Of a stretch of DNA of 64,000 nt, positions 41,422 to 49,217 are shown piece after piece. Below the pieces are notes generated by a model. The model searched no databases and had not been told where the DNA came from. It saw only the letters and a list, made by a program, of their open reading frames with translations. Source of the DNA: JAJAZB01 sp965249815. GTDB lineage: Bacteria > Bacteroidota > Bacteroidia > Cytophagales > Spirosomataceae. Made by a program: the position numbers and the translations under genes. How positions within the stretch are numbered: position 1 is the stretch's first letter; each line of letters begins with the position of its first letter. Location: assembly GCA_965249815.1 (NCBI GenBank), contig CBDFMV010000003.1, positions 3,968,001 to 4,032,000 of the forward strand. Reading direction: 5' to 3'.

Positions 41422-41712
41422 ATGGAAGCCCCACCACCGTTCGACTTCGATTTTTCGTTTCTTGACCTGCCCGCCTTGCGCAGCGAGTGCATCACCCCCG
41501 ATGAATTGGAAGCACTGTTTTACGATGTGAGGACGACCTACCTGAACCGGCACCGCACGGATGGGTTTGGCTACATGATCGGGCACACGTTGAAAAGCAA
41601 ATTCGTATCCCTCACCTTTGAATTTCGCGATGGTGAGCATACCGTTCGATTGATTAGTGCGTATCTTTCCCAGGAATCGGAAATCCGAACCAATTACTAT
41701 GGAATCGACTAA
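41422..41712 (+). CDS. Small BrnT-like putative toxin
   Basis: A 96-residue soluble protein. The layout resembles BrnT and related RelE-fold toxins: FDFSFLDLPALRSECITPDELEALFYDVRT, then GYMIGHTLKSKFVSLTFEFRDG, then HTVRLISAYLSQESE near the C-terminus, where BrnT has its IRIISAR motif. The match is by pattern and several BrnT residues are absent. The next gene overlaps its 3' end by 14 nt, as in toxin-antitoxin operons with the toxin first. The frame is open upstream, but the ATG at 41422 is the first sensible start. It lies in the accessory island. Confidence 0.62.
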   Translation: MEAPPPFDFDFSFLDLPALRSECITPDELEALFYDVRTTYLNRHRTDGFGYMIGHTLKSKFVSLTFEFRDGEHTVRLISAYLSQESEIRTNYYGID

Positions 41713-41896
41713 TCCACTCGAAAAGCCTATTTACAACGGGCGTACGCTTCAGGAGATCTTCGATGAAAAGCGGCGTTTGGGGCAGTTTCAGCCCCTTCGC
41801 GGCGAGGCCAAGTGGCAGGCGCTGAAAGAAGCCGCCAAGCGAGCAAGTCAAGCAAAGCACGAATCGCAGCCTGATGCGGAAACTCCTTCGCAATGA
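41699..41896 (+). CDS. Putative antitoxin of the BrnT-like pair
   Basis: A 65-residue charged protein (MESTNPLEKPIYNGRTLQEI, then DEKRRLGQFQPLRGEAKWQALKEAAKRAS). No DNA-binding domain is recognised. Its start overlaps the toxin-like gene by 14 nt, so the two are co-translated. Size, charge, helix-rich C-terminus and position fit an antitoxin. I do not know a matching family. Confidence 0.58.
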   Translation: MESTNPLEKPIYNGRTLQEIFDEKRRLGQFQPLRGEAKWQALKEAAKRASQAKHESQPDAETPSQ

Positions 41897-41902
41897 GTTT
41901 CT

Positions 41903-41924
41903 CACGTTCGTCCGCGTCTGTGAC
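41903..41924 (+). repeat. Copy of the 22-bp repeat at 40634
   Basis: The 22 bases starting CACGTTCGTCCGCGTCTGTG are identical to 40634-40655. In both places a GTTTGTAACGC word follows within 50 bases. Thus repeat modules flank the toxin-antitoxin-like pair on both sides. Confidence 0.8.
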
Positions 41925-42040
41925 CACGCGGCGGACCGTGCGGATGCGGGAGAGAGACGTTTGTAACGCCCGTTCTGCGAACACCGAACGCGAAGCGGCG
42001 AGTTTCTACAAAATAAACTTTCCCCAGCCCTTCATGGCGA

Positions 42041-42124
42041 GCGCAGCGAAGCAATCCGTTTCTATCCTGCCAATACTTCCTTAGAACTGGGTTCGGCAGG
42101 TGGCAGCAGATTGCTTCGCTGCGC
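42041..42124. repeat. Inverted repeat with AGCGAAGCAATC arms
   Basis: GCGCAGCGAAGCAATC (42041-42056) and its exact complement (42109-42124) enclose 52 bases. Similar words are common intergenic repeats in many bacterial genomes. The region from 41897 to 42178 holds only this and the 22-bp repeat copy; I see no gene. Confidence 0.75.
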
Positions 42125-42178
42125 AATTCCATTGTGGCTCGCAATGACGGGTGGGGTAGGGTTGGCTCCGCTGTCGCG

Positions 42179-42661
42179 TTATTTCTTCCGCGCCAGCGCG
42201 TACACCTCCACCGAATTGCTGGTCGTCCCGGCGAGGGGCACGGTGCAAACGAGGTAGTACAGCTCGCCGTCGCGGTAGCTGAACTTGTTGCCTACGAGGG
42301 CAATGGCCCCCGCTGCCGATTTCGTGACCGTAATCGGCGTGGTGTTCGATTCCTTGCCGACGGTGGTGTTGCTGACGCCGTTGATGGTGTAGGTCACCTG
42401 CATGTCGGTGGCGAGTTTCATCTCGACGGTGTTGTTGGATACTCGCGTGACCACCACGCCCGACGTGCCGGTGGGCCGCAGGATGGTGGGCAACGGCGTG
42501 CCGTCCTTCTGCACCCACTGGCTTACTTCGTAGGTGCCGGTCAGCGCGGTGGTCAGGTCCACGTCGGGCTGGGAATCGGATTTTTTGGAACAGGCGGCGA
42601 GAAAAAGCCCGGCGAGAAACACCAGAAGCAGTGGGCGAAACGAAGCTCGAATGCGGCGCAT
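42179..42661 (-). CDS. Putative lipoprotein of unknown function
   Basis: A 160-residue protein with a lipoprotein signal (LLLVFLAGLFLAACSKKSD, lipobox Cys at residue 24). The mature part starts with TTALTGTYEVSQWVQKDG, like small lipocalin-like or META-like lipoproteins of Bacteroidota, and is beta-rich and Thr-rich. No catalytic motif. It closes the accessory island on the right side. Confidence 0.78.
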   Translation of the reverse strand: MRRIRASFRPLLLVFLAGLFLAACSKKSDSQPDVDLTTALTGTYEVSQWVQKDGTPLPTILRPTGTSGVVVTRVSNNTVEMKLATDMQVTYTINGVSNTTVGKESNTTPITVTKSAAGAIALVGNKFSYRDGELYYLVCTVPLAGTTSNSVEVYALARKK

Positions 42662-42837
42662 AAACGAACGATAAGTTGGGACAAAATAGCCCCAAAAGTA
42701 GGCGGGAATGCAACCGATTCCTAACGGCGGCGAAAGGGAATCGGGCTGTACGGGTGCGGTTGACTTAAACGCAGGAGACGGCGGAGAGTTGGCATGTTAT
42801 TTTGATTTTATTGAACAAAATCCTGATAACCCATGCT

Positions 42838-43092
42838 ATGTCGTTCCACCAAGTGCTACGAAACCGGCTGATGGACGCCGTGCGCGCCCACCGGCAGGAA
42901 AAGCTGGCTTCCGGTCAGCCGTTTTTGCTCGGCTCCGACGGGTTGCCTGAAGACCAGGCGTATTGCGAATACCCCGACGGCCTGATTGCCGTGGTCAGGC
43001 GAACCACGCTGCTGGCACACCACGAAGTGATCCGGTTTTTGTCGAACGAGGAAGCGAAGGCGGTGCGGGTGTATTTCGAGTTGCACGCCTGA
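42838..43092 (+). CDS. Small conserved-looking protein of unknown function
   Basis: An 84-residue soluble protein (MSFHQVLRNRLMDAVRAHRQ, LLGSDGLPEDQAYCEYPDG, then RTTLLAHHEVIRFLSNEEA). I do not recognise it. The ATG at 42838 removes an implausible 12-residue extension. Codon use is like the core genes, and a strong terminator follows at 43159, which supports it as real. Confidence 0.6.
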   Translation: MSFHQVLRNRLMDAVRAHRQEKLASGQPFLLGSDGLPEDQAYCEYPDGLIAVVRRTTLLAHHEVIRFLSNEEAKAVRVYFELHA

Positions 43093-43158
43093 GCTTCGCG
43101 GCTGAATGGTCGGCAACTGCCCGATGCCTTGAAGGAAAATCACCAATTTAAACCGAAG

Positions 43159-43186
43159 GCGGTGGGGAATACCCGCCGCTTTTTTT
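43159..43186 (+). terminator. Intrinsic terminator before the DinB gene
   Basis: Stem GCGGTGGG with CCCGCCGC (one G-T pair), 5-nt loop, T7 tract. It ends 10 nt before the ATG of the DinB-like gene. Confidence 0.8.
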
Positions 43187-43195
43187 ATTTGCCGG

Positions 43196-43711
43196 ATGAT
43201 TCCCCAAAACCAACCCGAAGTCTGGCTGCGCGGGCCGCTGCCGGGCCTGTCGCCGCTGCTCCAACCCGTTGCCCACGCGCTGGTGCAGGCCCGCGAGGAA
43301 GTGACGGCGTTGCTTGTGGATTTTCCCGAAGAAAAAGCCTGGGAACGACCGGCGGGCGTGGCCGCCGTTGGCTTTCACCTCCAGCACCTGACGGGCGTAC
43401 TCGACCGGCTGTTTACCTACGCCCGGAGCGAGGCCCTCTCACCGGCGCAACTGGCCCACCTGAGCCAGGAAGGTCAACTGACCGGGTTGACCGTGCCGGA
43501 ATTGGCCCGGGCCTTCGACGAGCAGGTGAGCCGCGCCCTCGATGAACTGCGCGCTACCGATCCGCACACCCTGACCGACTTCCGGGGCGTGGGCCGGGCG
43601 CAGCTTCCTTCGACCAAACTGGGGCTGTACGTTCACGCCGCCGAGCACACCATGCGCCACCTCGGGCAGTTGCTCGTGACGGTACGTGTGCTGCGGACCG
43701 GGAACGGCTGA
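43196..43711 (+). CDS. DinB-family metal-binding four-helix protein
   Basis: A 171-residue soluble protein with the DinB-like fold. Metal-ligand histidines sit in VGFHLQHLTGVLDR near residue 62 and YVHAAEHTMRHLGQLLVT near residue 145. Members of this family bind zinc or nickel; some act as thiol-dependent S-transferases. The exact reaction is unknown. It stands alone between a terminator and the DoxX gene. Confidence 0.83.
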   Translation: MIPQNQPEVWLRGPLPGLSPLLQPVAHALVQAREEVTALLVDFPEEKAWERPAGVAAVGFHLQHLTGVLDRLFTYARSEALSPAQLAHLSQEGQLTGLTVPELARAFDEQVSRALDELRATDPHTLTDFRGVGRAQLPSTKLGLYVHAAEHTMRHLGQLLVTVRVLRTGNG

Positions 43712-43784
43712 GTTTATTTCCGGCCGGGCTTGACTTTCTGCGAAGGGTTCGCGTAACTTTCTGGAAACCAAACCTCTTACCGCT

Positions 43785-44249
43785 ATGAACGCCATTCAAC
43801 GCGTCGAACGCTGGGGCGATGTACATCACCCCGCCTGGCTCGACATCGTCCGGATTGCCCTCGGACTGCTTCTTTTCATGCGCGGGGTCAGCTTCATCAG
43901 CGACACCGACCAACTCGTTGCCCTGATCGGTGGGTTGAAAGCTTTCAACATCTGGACCATGACGGCGGTGCACTACGTGGCCTTCGCGCACCTGGTGGGC
44001 GGGTTTCTCATCGCCATCGGTTGCCTGACGCGCATCGCGGCCTGGTTTCAGATTCCGATTCTGTTCGTGGCCGTGTTTTTCGTCAACATCTCGCGCGGCT
44101 TCTCGTACTTCAATTCCGAACTCTGGCTTTCCATCCTCACGCTGGCGTTGCTGATTCTCTTCGCCGTGGCCGGTTCGGGGCGGTTCTCAGCCGATGCGTT
44201 CATGCGGCACTACGCCACCCGCGACCGCCCTTCGCGGATGAAAATTTAG
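43785..44249 (+). CDS. DoxX-family membrane protein
   Basis: A 154-residue protein with four membrane helices and the DoxX pattern: LDIVRIALGLLLFMRGVSFI, HLVGGFLIAIGCLTRIAAW and IPILFVAVFFVNIS. DoxX proteins are linked to quinone or redox work in the membrane, but the function of this branch is not known. It ends at a bidirectional terminator shared with the DUF4494 gene. Confidence 0.85.
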   Translation: MNAIQRVERWGDVHHPAWLDIVRIALGLLLFMRGVSFISDTDQLVALIGGLKAFNIWTMTAVHYVAFAHLVGGFLIAIGCLTRIAAWFQIPILFVAVFFVNISRGFSYFNSELWLSILTLALLILFAVAGSGRFSADAFMRHYATRDRPSRMKI

Positions 44250-44263
44250 GTCCCGTTTCTTAA

Positions 44264-44297
44264 AAAAAGCCCCCTGGTATGAGCCAGGGGGCTTTTT
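44264..44297. terminator. Bidirectional terminator between DoxX and DUF4494 genes
   Basis: A 14-bp stem AAAAAGCCCCCTGG with CCAGGGGGCTTTTT and 6-nt loop TATGAG. A-run and T-run on both sides let it work for both convergent genes. Confidence 0.88.
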
Positions 44298-44305
44298 GGT
44301 TGCCG

Positions 44306-44788
44306 TCACACTTCGGCAGGTTCACCCGCTATCTGCACTTCGGCCAGCGGCTTGAGGCGACGCTCGTCGGCTTCGTAGGGAAACACGTCGAGGATGGGCG
44401 TCAGGTTCACGTCCGTGATGGCGTAATCGTCCACGCGGCCGAGGCTTTCTTCCACGCGCCCGTAGGCTTCCTTCGGGTTGGCGGCGTTGACCAGCATCAG
44501 GTGGGGCACCTTCTTTTCCTTCTGGCTTTCTTCGTCGTAGGTCACGAACACCACCTTCACCTTGTACCACTGCTCGCCGCCCTCGTGGTGAAAGATTTCG
44601 GCCAGTTTCATTTGGGTGAGGCTCATCAGCGTGAAGGGCGGGGTGTTGTCGGCCATCGTTTGGTGAAGACGGGCCTCGGCGTCGGTGTACGAGACGGCGT
44701 CGAAGAGGTACGCCTCGGAAACGAGCTTGAATTTGTCGGGTTCGACTTCTTTCGGGTACTTGATTTTAGCGAGAAACCAGGAGGCCAT
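44306..44788 (-). CDS. DUF4494 protein
   Basis: A 160-residue soluble protein of the Bacteroidota-specific DUF4494 family: MASWFLAKIKYPKEVEPDKF, VSEAYLFDAVSYTDAEAR and WYKVKVVFVTYDEESQKEKK, then an acidic C-terminus. Function unknown. It is convergent with the DoxX gene and diverges from the alpha/beta hydrolase gene. Confidence 0.85.
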   Translation of the reverse strand: MASWFLAKIKYPKEVEPDKFKLVSEAYLFDAVSYTDAEARLHQTMADNTPPFTLMSLTQMKLAEIFHHEGGEQWYKVKVVFVTYDEESQKEKKVPHLMLVNAANPKEAYGRVEESLGRVDDYAITDVNLTPILDVFPYEADERRLKPLAEVQIAGEPAEV

Positions 44789-44846
44789 GCGGGCGTTTGT
44801 TGAGGGTGAAAAACCGCAAGATAAGGCGGCTTCCCGGCCCGGCTGC

Positions 44847-44854
44847 TACCTTTG
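44847..44854 (+). promoter_or_regulatory. Minus-7 box upstream of the alpha/beta hydrolase
   Basis: TACCTTTG, exact consensus, 24 nt upstream of the ATG, the same spacing as at 15489. Confidence 0.55.
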
Positions 44855-44878
44855 CGCTAAAATTTTCACCCACGAACG

Positions 44879-45790
44879 ATGCCCGCTGACACCCTGCGTT
44901 TTGAACTTTCGCCCCGGTTTTTCCTGATCGCCGGCGCCTTCGGGCAACCTGAAAACCCGCCCGTGCTCCTGCTCCACGGCGGCGGCCAGACCCGCCACAG
45001 TTGGGGCGATACGGCCCGACGCTTCGCCGACGCGGGCTACTACGCCCTGGCCCTCGACGCCCGCGGCCACGGCGACAGCAGTTGGTCGTCGGAAAGTGAG
45101 TACGGCATCGAATTTCTGGTGGCCGATTTGAAGGCCGTCATTCGCCAGTTGGGGCAAAAACCGGCGCTGGTGGGGGCATCGATGGGCGGCCTGACGGCGT
45201 TGCTTGCTCAGGGTGAAACCGCCGAACCGCTCTGCTCGGCCATCGTGCTGGTGGACATCGCCCCTAAAGCCGAGCAGAAGGGCATCGAACGAATTTTTGC
45301 CTTCATGAGCGCCAATGCCGCCGACGGCTTCGCCAGTCTCGACGAAGCCGCCGAGGCCGTGGCCGCCTACCTGCCGCACCGCACCAAATCGGACGACACG
45401 GGTCGGTTGGAGAAAAACCTGCGCCTCCGCGCCGATGGCCGCTGGTACTGGCACTGGGACCCGGCCATGCTGAAAGTCTGGAAGCGACAAACCACCGAAA
45501 CCACGCCTGACCAACAGATTCGGAATGAAACCCGGCTTTTTGAAGCCGCCCGACGCCTGACCGTCCCAACGCTCATCGTCCGGGGTGGCATGAGCGACGT
45601 GGTGAGCGAGCGCATCATGGCCGAATTTCTCGACGCCGTGCCGCATGTGCGCAGCGTGAGCGTGTCGGGCGCGGGCCACATGGTCGCGGGCGACTCCAAC
45701 CATGCCTTCACGCGGGAGGTGCTGCATTTTTTGGAAGAAGTTTATCCGAGTGCGGAGGGCGGGGTGCGGAGTTCTCAATTCAATAACTAA
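44879..45790 (+). CDS. Alpha/beta-fold hydrolase
   Basis: A 303-residue cytosolic hydrolase. The oxyanion motif VLLLHGGGQTRHSW is near residue 30, the nucleophile elbow ALVGASMGGLTAL near 100 (Ser in GASMG), the acid in LIVRGGMSDVVS near 235 and the catalytic His in SVSGAGHMVAGD near 265. It resembles epoxide-hydrolase/haloperoxidase-type enzymes. Substrate unknown. A long imperfect inverted repeat begins at its stop codon. Confidence 0.88.
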   Translation: MPADTLRFELSPRFFLIAGAFGQPENPPVLLLHGGGQTRHSWGDTARRFADAGYYALALDARGHGDSSWSSESEYGIEFLVADLKAVIRQLGQKPALVGASMGGLTALLAQGETAEPLCSAIVLVDIAPKAEQKGIERIFAFMSANAADGFASLDEAAEAVAAYLPHRTKSDDTGRLEKNLRLRADGRWYWHWDPAMLKVWKRQTTETTPDQQIRNETRLFEAARRLTVPTLIVRGGMSDVVSERIMAEFLDAVPHVRSVSVSGAGHMVAGDSNHAFTREVLHFLEEVYPSAEGGVRSSQFNN

Positions 45791-46001
45791 CCCAAGTTGT
45801 GGGGTAGCGCAAGGGGCTTTTACCCCGACTGAACCACCCCGCCCTTTGGGCACCCCTCCTTAAAAAGGAGGGGAAACTACTACGAATCCCCTCCTTAAAA
45901 AGGAGGGGTGCCCCGGGACGCGCAGTCGAAGGGCGGGGTGGTCCGCCGCTGCGGTGGTTTAGTTCATTTGAGAAAGCTTTCATTTTACCCCACAACTTCG
46001 G
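45791..46001. repeat. MITE-like nested inverted repeat
   Basis: Outer arms AAGTTGTGGGGTA (45794-45806) and TACCCCACAACTT (45986-45998) are exact complements. Inner arms AACCACCCCGCCCTT and AAGGGCGGGGTGGT also pair. The core has two copies of the self-complementary word CCCCTCCTTAAAAAGGAGGG. It fills the spacer between the hydrolase and the RND efflux gene. No transposase is present. Confidence 0.82.
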
Positions 46002-46033
46002 TTAACTACGCACTCCGCCCTTCGCACTAAAAG

Positions 46034-49000
46034 TTACTCCTCCGGCGAATCAAACTGCCGGTGGTGTTTGTCGCGGTAGAACCGCTCGAAAATGAGCGGG
46101 AAAATGAACAGCGTCAGCAGTGTCGAGCATAGCAGGCCGCCGATTACCACGATGGCCAGCGGTTTCTGGGCTTCCGAGCCTATCCCCGTGCTGACGGCGG
46201 CGGGCAGCAGACCAAAAATGCCCATCAGGGCGGTCATCACCACCGGCCGGATGCGGTCAGCCACGCCCGCTTCGATGGCCGCCGCCAGGGGCATTCGTTC
46301 GTGCAGGTTTTTCTTAAAGACCTCAATCATGATGATGCCGTTCTGAATGCAAATCCCGAACAGCGCGATGAACCCGACACCCGCCGAGATGCTGAAGTTG
46401 ACGCCCGTGACCAGCAGCGCCAGTGACCCGCCGATGATGGCGAAGGGCACGTTGGTGAACACCAGCGCGGCGTCGCGCACGTTGGCGAACATGACGTAGA
46501 GAATGAAGAAAATCATTAGCAAACTAATCGGCACCACCTGGATGAGCCGTTTGGTGGCTCGTTGCTGGTTTTCAAAATCGCCCTTCCACTTCATGTCGTA
46601 ACCCTTGGGCAGTTGCGGAATCACCCGCTGAACGCCCGCCTGGGCCTCGGCGATCGTACCGCCCATGTCGCGGCCCCGGACGCTGAATTTCACGGCAATG
46701 AACCGCTTCGTGTCTTCGCGGAAAATCAGACTTGGCCCGGTCAGCGTGCGGATGGTGGCGATTTCCTTGATAGGCACTTTGGTACCTTTCAGGGTGGGCA
46801 CCAGCAGGTTGCCGATTTCTTCTTCGTTCTGGCGAAACTCCGGCTGGTAGCGGATGCGGATGTCGAACCGGCGCTCGCCTTCGTACAACTGGCTGGCCGC
46901 CTCGCCGCCGATGGCGAGTTGAATGACGGCCTCGGCGTCGGCGGTGTTGATGCCGTAGATGTCCATTTTCTGCTGGTTGAGTTCCACCCGGAGTTCAGGC
47001 TGGCCGAGGTTGCGGATGATGCCGAGGTCTTCCACGCCGCGCACGTTTCTGAGCACGCCGAACACCTTCTCGGCGTTTTTTTCCAGAAAATCGAAGTCGT
47101 TACCGTAGATCTTAACGGCAATCGAGCCTTTCACACCCGACACCGCCTCTTCGACGTTATCGGTAATGGGCTGCGAAAACCCGAAGTTAATGCCCTGAAA
47201 AGCAGACAGCTTATTCTGCATATTTTCGACCAATTTCGCCTTGCTCAGGCCGCTTTTCCATTCTTTCTGCGGGTAGATGTCCACGAGAAATTCCACGTTG
47301 TAAAAACCCGTCGGGTCGGTGCCGTCGTTAGGCCGCCCCGCCTGTGAAAGTACCTGCCGCACTTCGGGAAATCCCTCGAAAATGCGCCGCATCTGGTTGG
47401 CATAGCGCACCGATTCGTCGAGGCTGATGCTGCGTGGCATGTTGGCACGGACGTAAATCGAGCCTTCGTTGAGCTGGGGCAGAAACTCCGTGCCGTGGAG
47501 GGTGAGCGTCCAGAGACCGGCCAGCGTAGCGATGCCGGTGAGTATAAACGTCAGGCGTTTGTGGTGAAACGTGTAGCCAAACGCCCGCATGCAGCCCTGC
47601 TGGATACCCCGCACGACGCGGTTCGATTTTTCGCGCACGTTTTTGTTCAACAAAATACTTACCAGCACCGGCACGAGCGTCAGGGTGAATACCAGCGCGC
47701 CGATCAGGGCGAAGCTGAGGGTCCAGGCAAGGGGTGTAAACATCTTGCCTTCCACTTTCTGGAACGAGAAAATAGGCAGCAGAGCCACGAGAATAATGAT
47801 TTTGGCCGTGAAAATGGCCCGGCCCATTTCAGCCCCGGTCTTTTTGATGAGGCCCAGTTTGGCCAGTTTATTAAACTTCGCCATGCCCACGGCGTGCGCC
47901 TTGTGGTCGAGCACCACCAGCAGCCCTTCGACCATCACGACGGTGCCGTCGATGATGATGCCGAAGTCCACCGCGCCGAGGCTGAGCAAGTTGGCGTTCA
48001 TGCCCATCAATCGCAGGCAGCAAAACGCGAACAAGAGCGCCAGCGGAATAATCAGGCTGACAATCAGGCTGGTACGCCAGTCGGCCAGGAACAGCAACAC
48101 GATGAGCGTGACCAGGATGATGCCCTCGGCGATGTTATGGCTGACGGTTTCGATGCAAAAGTCGAGCAGGGTCTGGCGGTTGTAAAAGGTTTTGATTTTT
48201 ACGTCCGACGGCAGAATTTTCTCGTTGAGTTCCTGCACTTTGTCGTTGAGCGCCATAATCACCTCCGAAGGGTTTTCGCCCTTGCGCATCACCACAATGC
48301 CTTCCACGGCGTCGGCGTTGGCCCCCCGGCCCACGCGCCCGAGGCGGGGCAGGGCCGATTCGCGCACGCGCGCCACGTTTTTGACGTAAATCGGCGTGCC
48401 GTTGCGGTTGTCAACGAGGATGTTCTCAATTTCGGGAATATTGGTCAGCAGCCCGATGCCGCGCACCACGTAGGCCTGGTTATTTTTCGTGATCACGTCG
48501 CCGCCGACGTTGATGTTCGATTTCTGCACCGCCTGGTACACGTCGAGGGGCGTGATGTCGTAATCTGCCAGCAGGGTGGGGTTGACGCTGATTTCGTAGG
48601 TTTTCACTTCCCCGCCGAAACTCACCACGTCGGCCACGCCGGGTACGCTTTTCAGGTTGCGCTCCACGACCCAGTCCTGGAGGGTTTTCAACTCCCGCGA
48701 AGTTTTGCCTTTGGCGTCGAGTGTGTAGCGGAAAATCTCGCCCGTTGGGCCGTAGGGCGGCTGAATGTCAGGTTCGACACCCTCGGGCAGGCTGACTCCC
48801 TGCAGGGCGTTGTTGACCTGCACCCGGGCGAAGTTGTTGTCCACGCCGTCGTCGAACAGCACCACCACCACCGACAGCCCAAAGAGCGTGGTGGAGCGGA
48901 CGGTGGTTTTTTTCTGAACGGGGTTCAGGGCGATTTCCAGCGGCGTGGTCACGAATTTCTCGATTTCTTCGGCGCTGCGGCCGGGCCACTGCGTGATGAG

Positions 49001-49141
49001 CGTCACCTGGGTGTTGGTCACGTCGGGGAAGGCGTCGAGGGGGGTGTTCACGAAACTCACCACGCCGCCAATGACGACGACGGCGGTGAAAAAGAACACG
49101 GCGAATTTATAGCGCAGCGAAAGTGCGAGAAGGCGTTTCAT
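46034..49141 (-). CDS. Heavy-metal efflux RND transporter, CzcA/CusA family
   Basis: A 1035-residue inner-membrane proton antiporter with about twelve helices and two large periplasmic loops. It starts LLALSLRYKFAVFFFTAVVV, has PLDAFPDVTNTQVTLITQWP early, and in TM4 the motif VDFGIIIDGTVVMVEG. The DFG-x3-DG pattern is nearer to the divalent-cation (Czc-like) than to the Cu/Ag (CusA) branch, so Zn, Co, Cd or Ni is the better guess. Operon order: small membrane protein, TolC, adaptor, this pump. The adaptor gene is frameshifted, so the complex may not assemble if that is real. Confidence 0.93.
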   Translation of the reverse strand: MKRLLALSLRYKFAVFFFTAVVVIGGVVSFVNTPLDAFPDVTNTQVTLITQWPGRSAEEIEKFVTTPLEIALNPVQKKTTVRSTTLFGLSVVVVLFDDGVDNNFARVQVNNALQGVSLPEGVEPDIQPPYGPTGEIFRYTLDAKGKTSRELKTLQDWVVERNLKSVPGVADVVSFGGEVKTYEISVNPTLLADYDITPLDVYQAVQKSNINVGGDVITKNNQAYVVRGIGLLTNIPEIENILVDNRNGTPIYVKNVARVRESALPRLGRVGRGANADAVEGIVVMRKGENPSEVIMALNDKVQELNEKILPSDVKIKTFYNRQTLLDFCIETVSHNIAEGIILVTLIVLLFLADWRTSLIVSLIIPLALLFAFCCLRLMGMNANLLSLGAVDFGIIIDGTVVMVEGLLVVLDHKAHAVGMAKFNKLAKLGLIKKTGAEMGRAIFTAKIIILVALLPIFSFQKVEGKMFTPLAWTLSFALIGALVFTLTLVPVLVSILLNKNVREKSNRVVRGIQQGCMRAFGYTFHHKRLTFILTGIATLAGLWTLTLHGTEFLPQLNEGSIYVRANMPRSISLDESVRYANQMRRIFEGFPEVRQVLSQAGRPNDGTDPTGFYNVEFLVDIYPQKEWKSGLSKAKLVENMQNKLSAFQGINFGFSQPITDNVEEAVSGVKGSIAVKIYGNDFDFLEKNAEKVFGVLRNVRGVEDLGIIRNLGQPELRVELNQQKMDIYGINTADAEAVIQLAIGGEAASQLYEGERRFDIRIRYQPEFRQNEEEIGNLLVPTLKGTKVPIKEIATIRTLTGPSLIFREDTKRFIAVKFSVRGRDMGGTIAEAQAGVQRVIPQLPKGYDMKWKGDFENQQRATKRLIQVVPISLLMIFFILYVMFANVRDAALVFTNVPFAIIGGSLALLVTGVNFSISAGVGFIALFGICIQNGIIMIEVFKKNLHERMPLAAAIEAGVADRIRPVVMTALMGIFGLLPAAVSTGIGSEAQKPLAIVVIGGLLCSTLLTLFIFPLIFERFYRDKHHRQFDSPEE

Positions 49142-49217
49142 TGAGGAAGAAGTCAGAAATCAGGAGCGAGGAGTCAGGAGAATGCAATCAACGGGCGCTG
49201 CTCCTCACGCCTAAAGT

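Noticed and set aside
47495..49144. 549-codon plus-strand frame
   Set aside because: Antisense to the RND pump gene; His/Arg/Gln-rich and without a domain.
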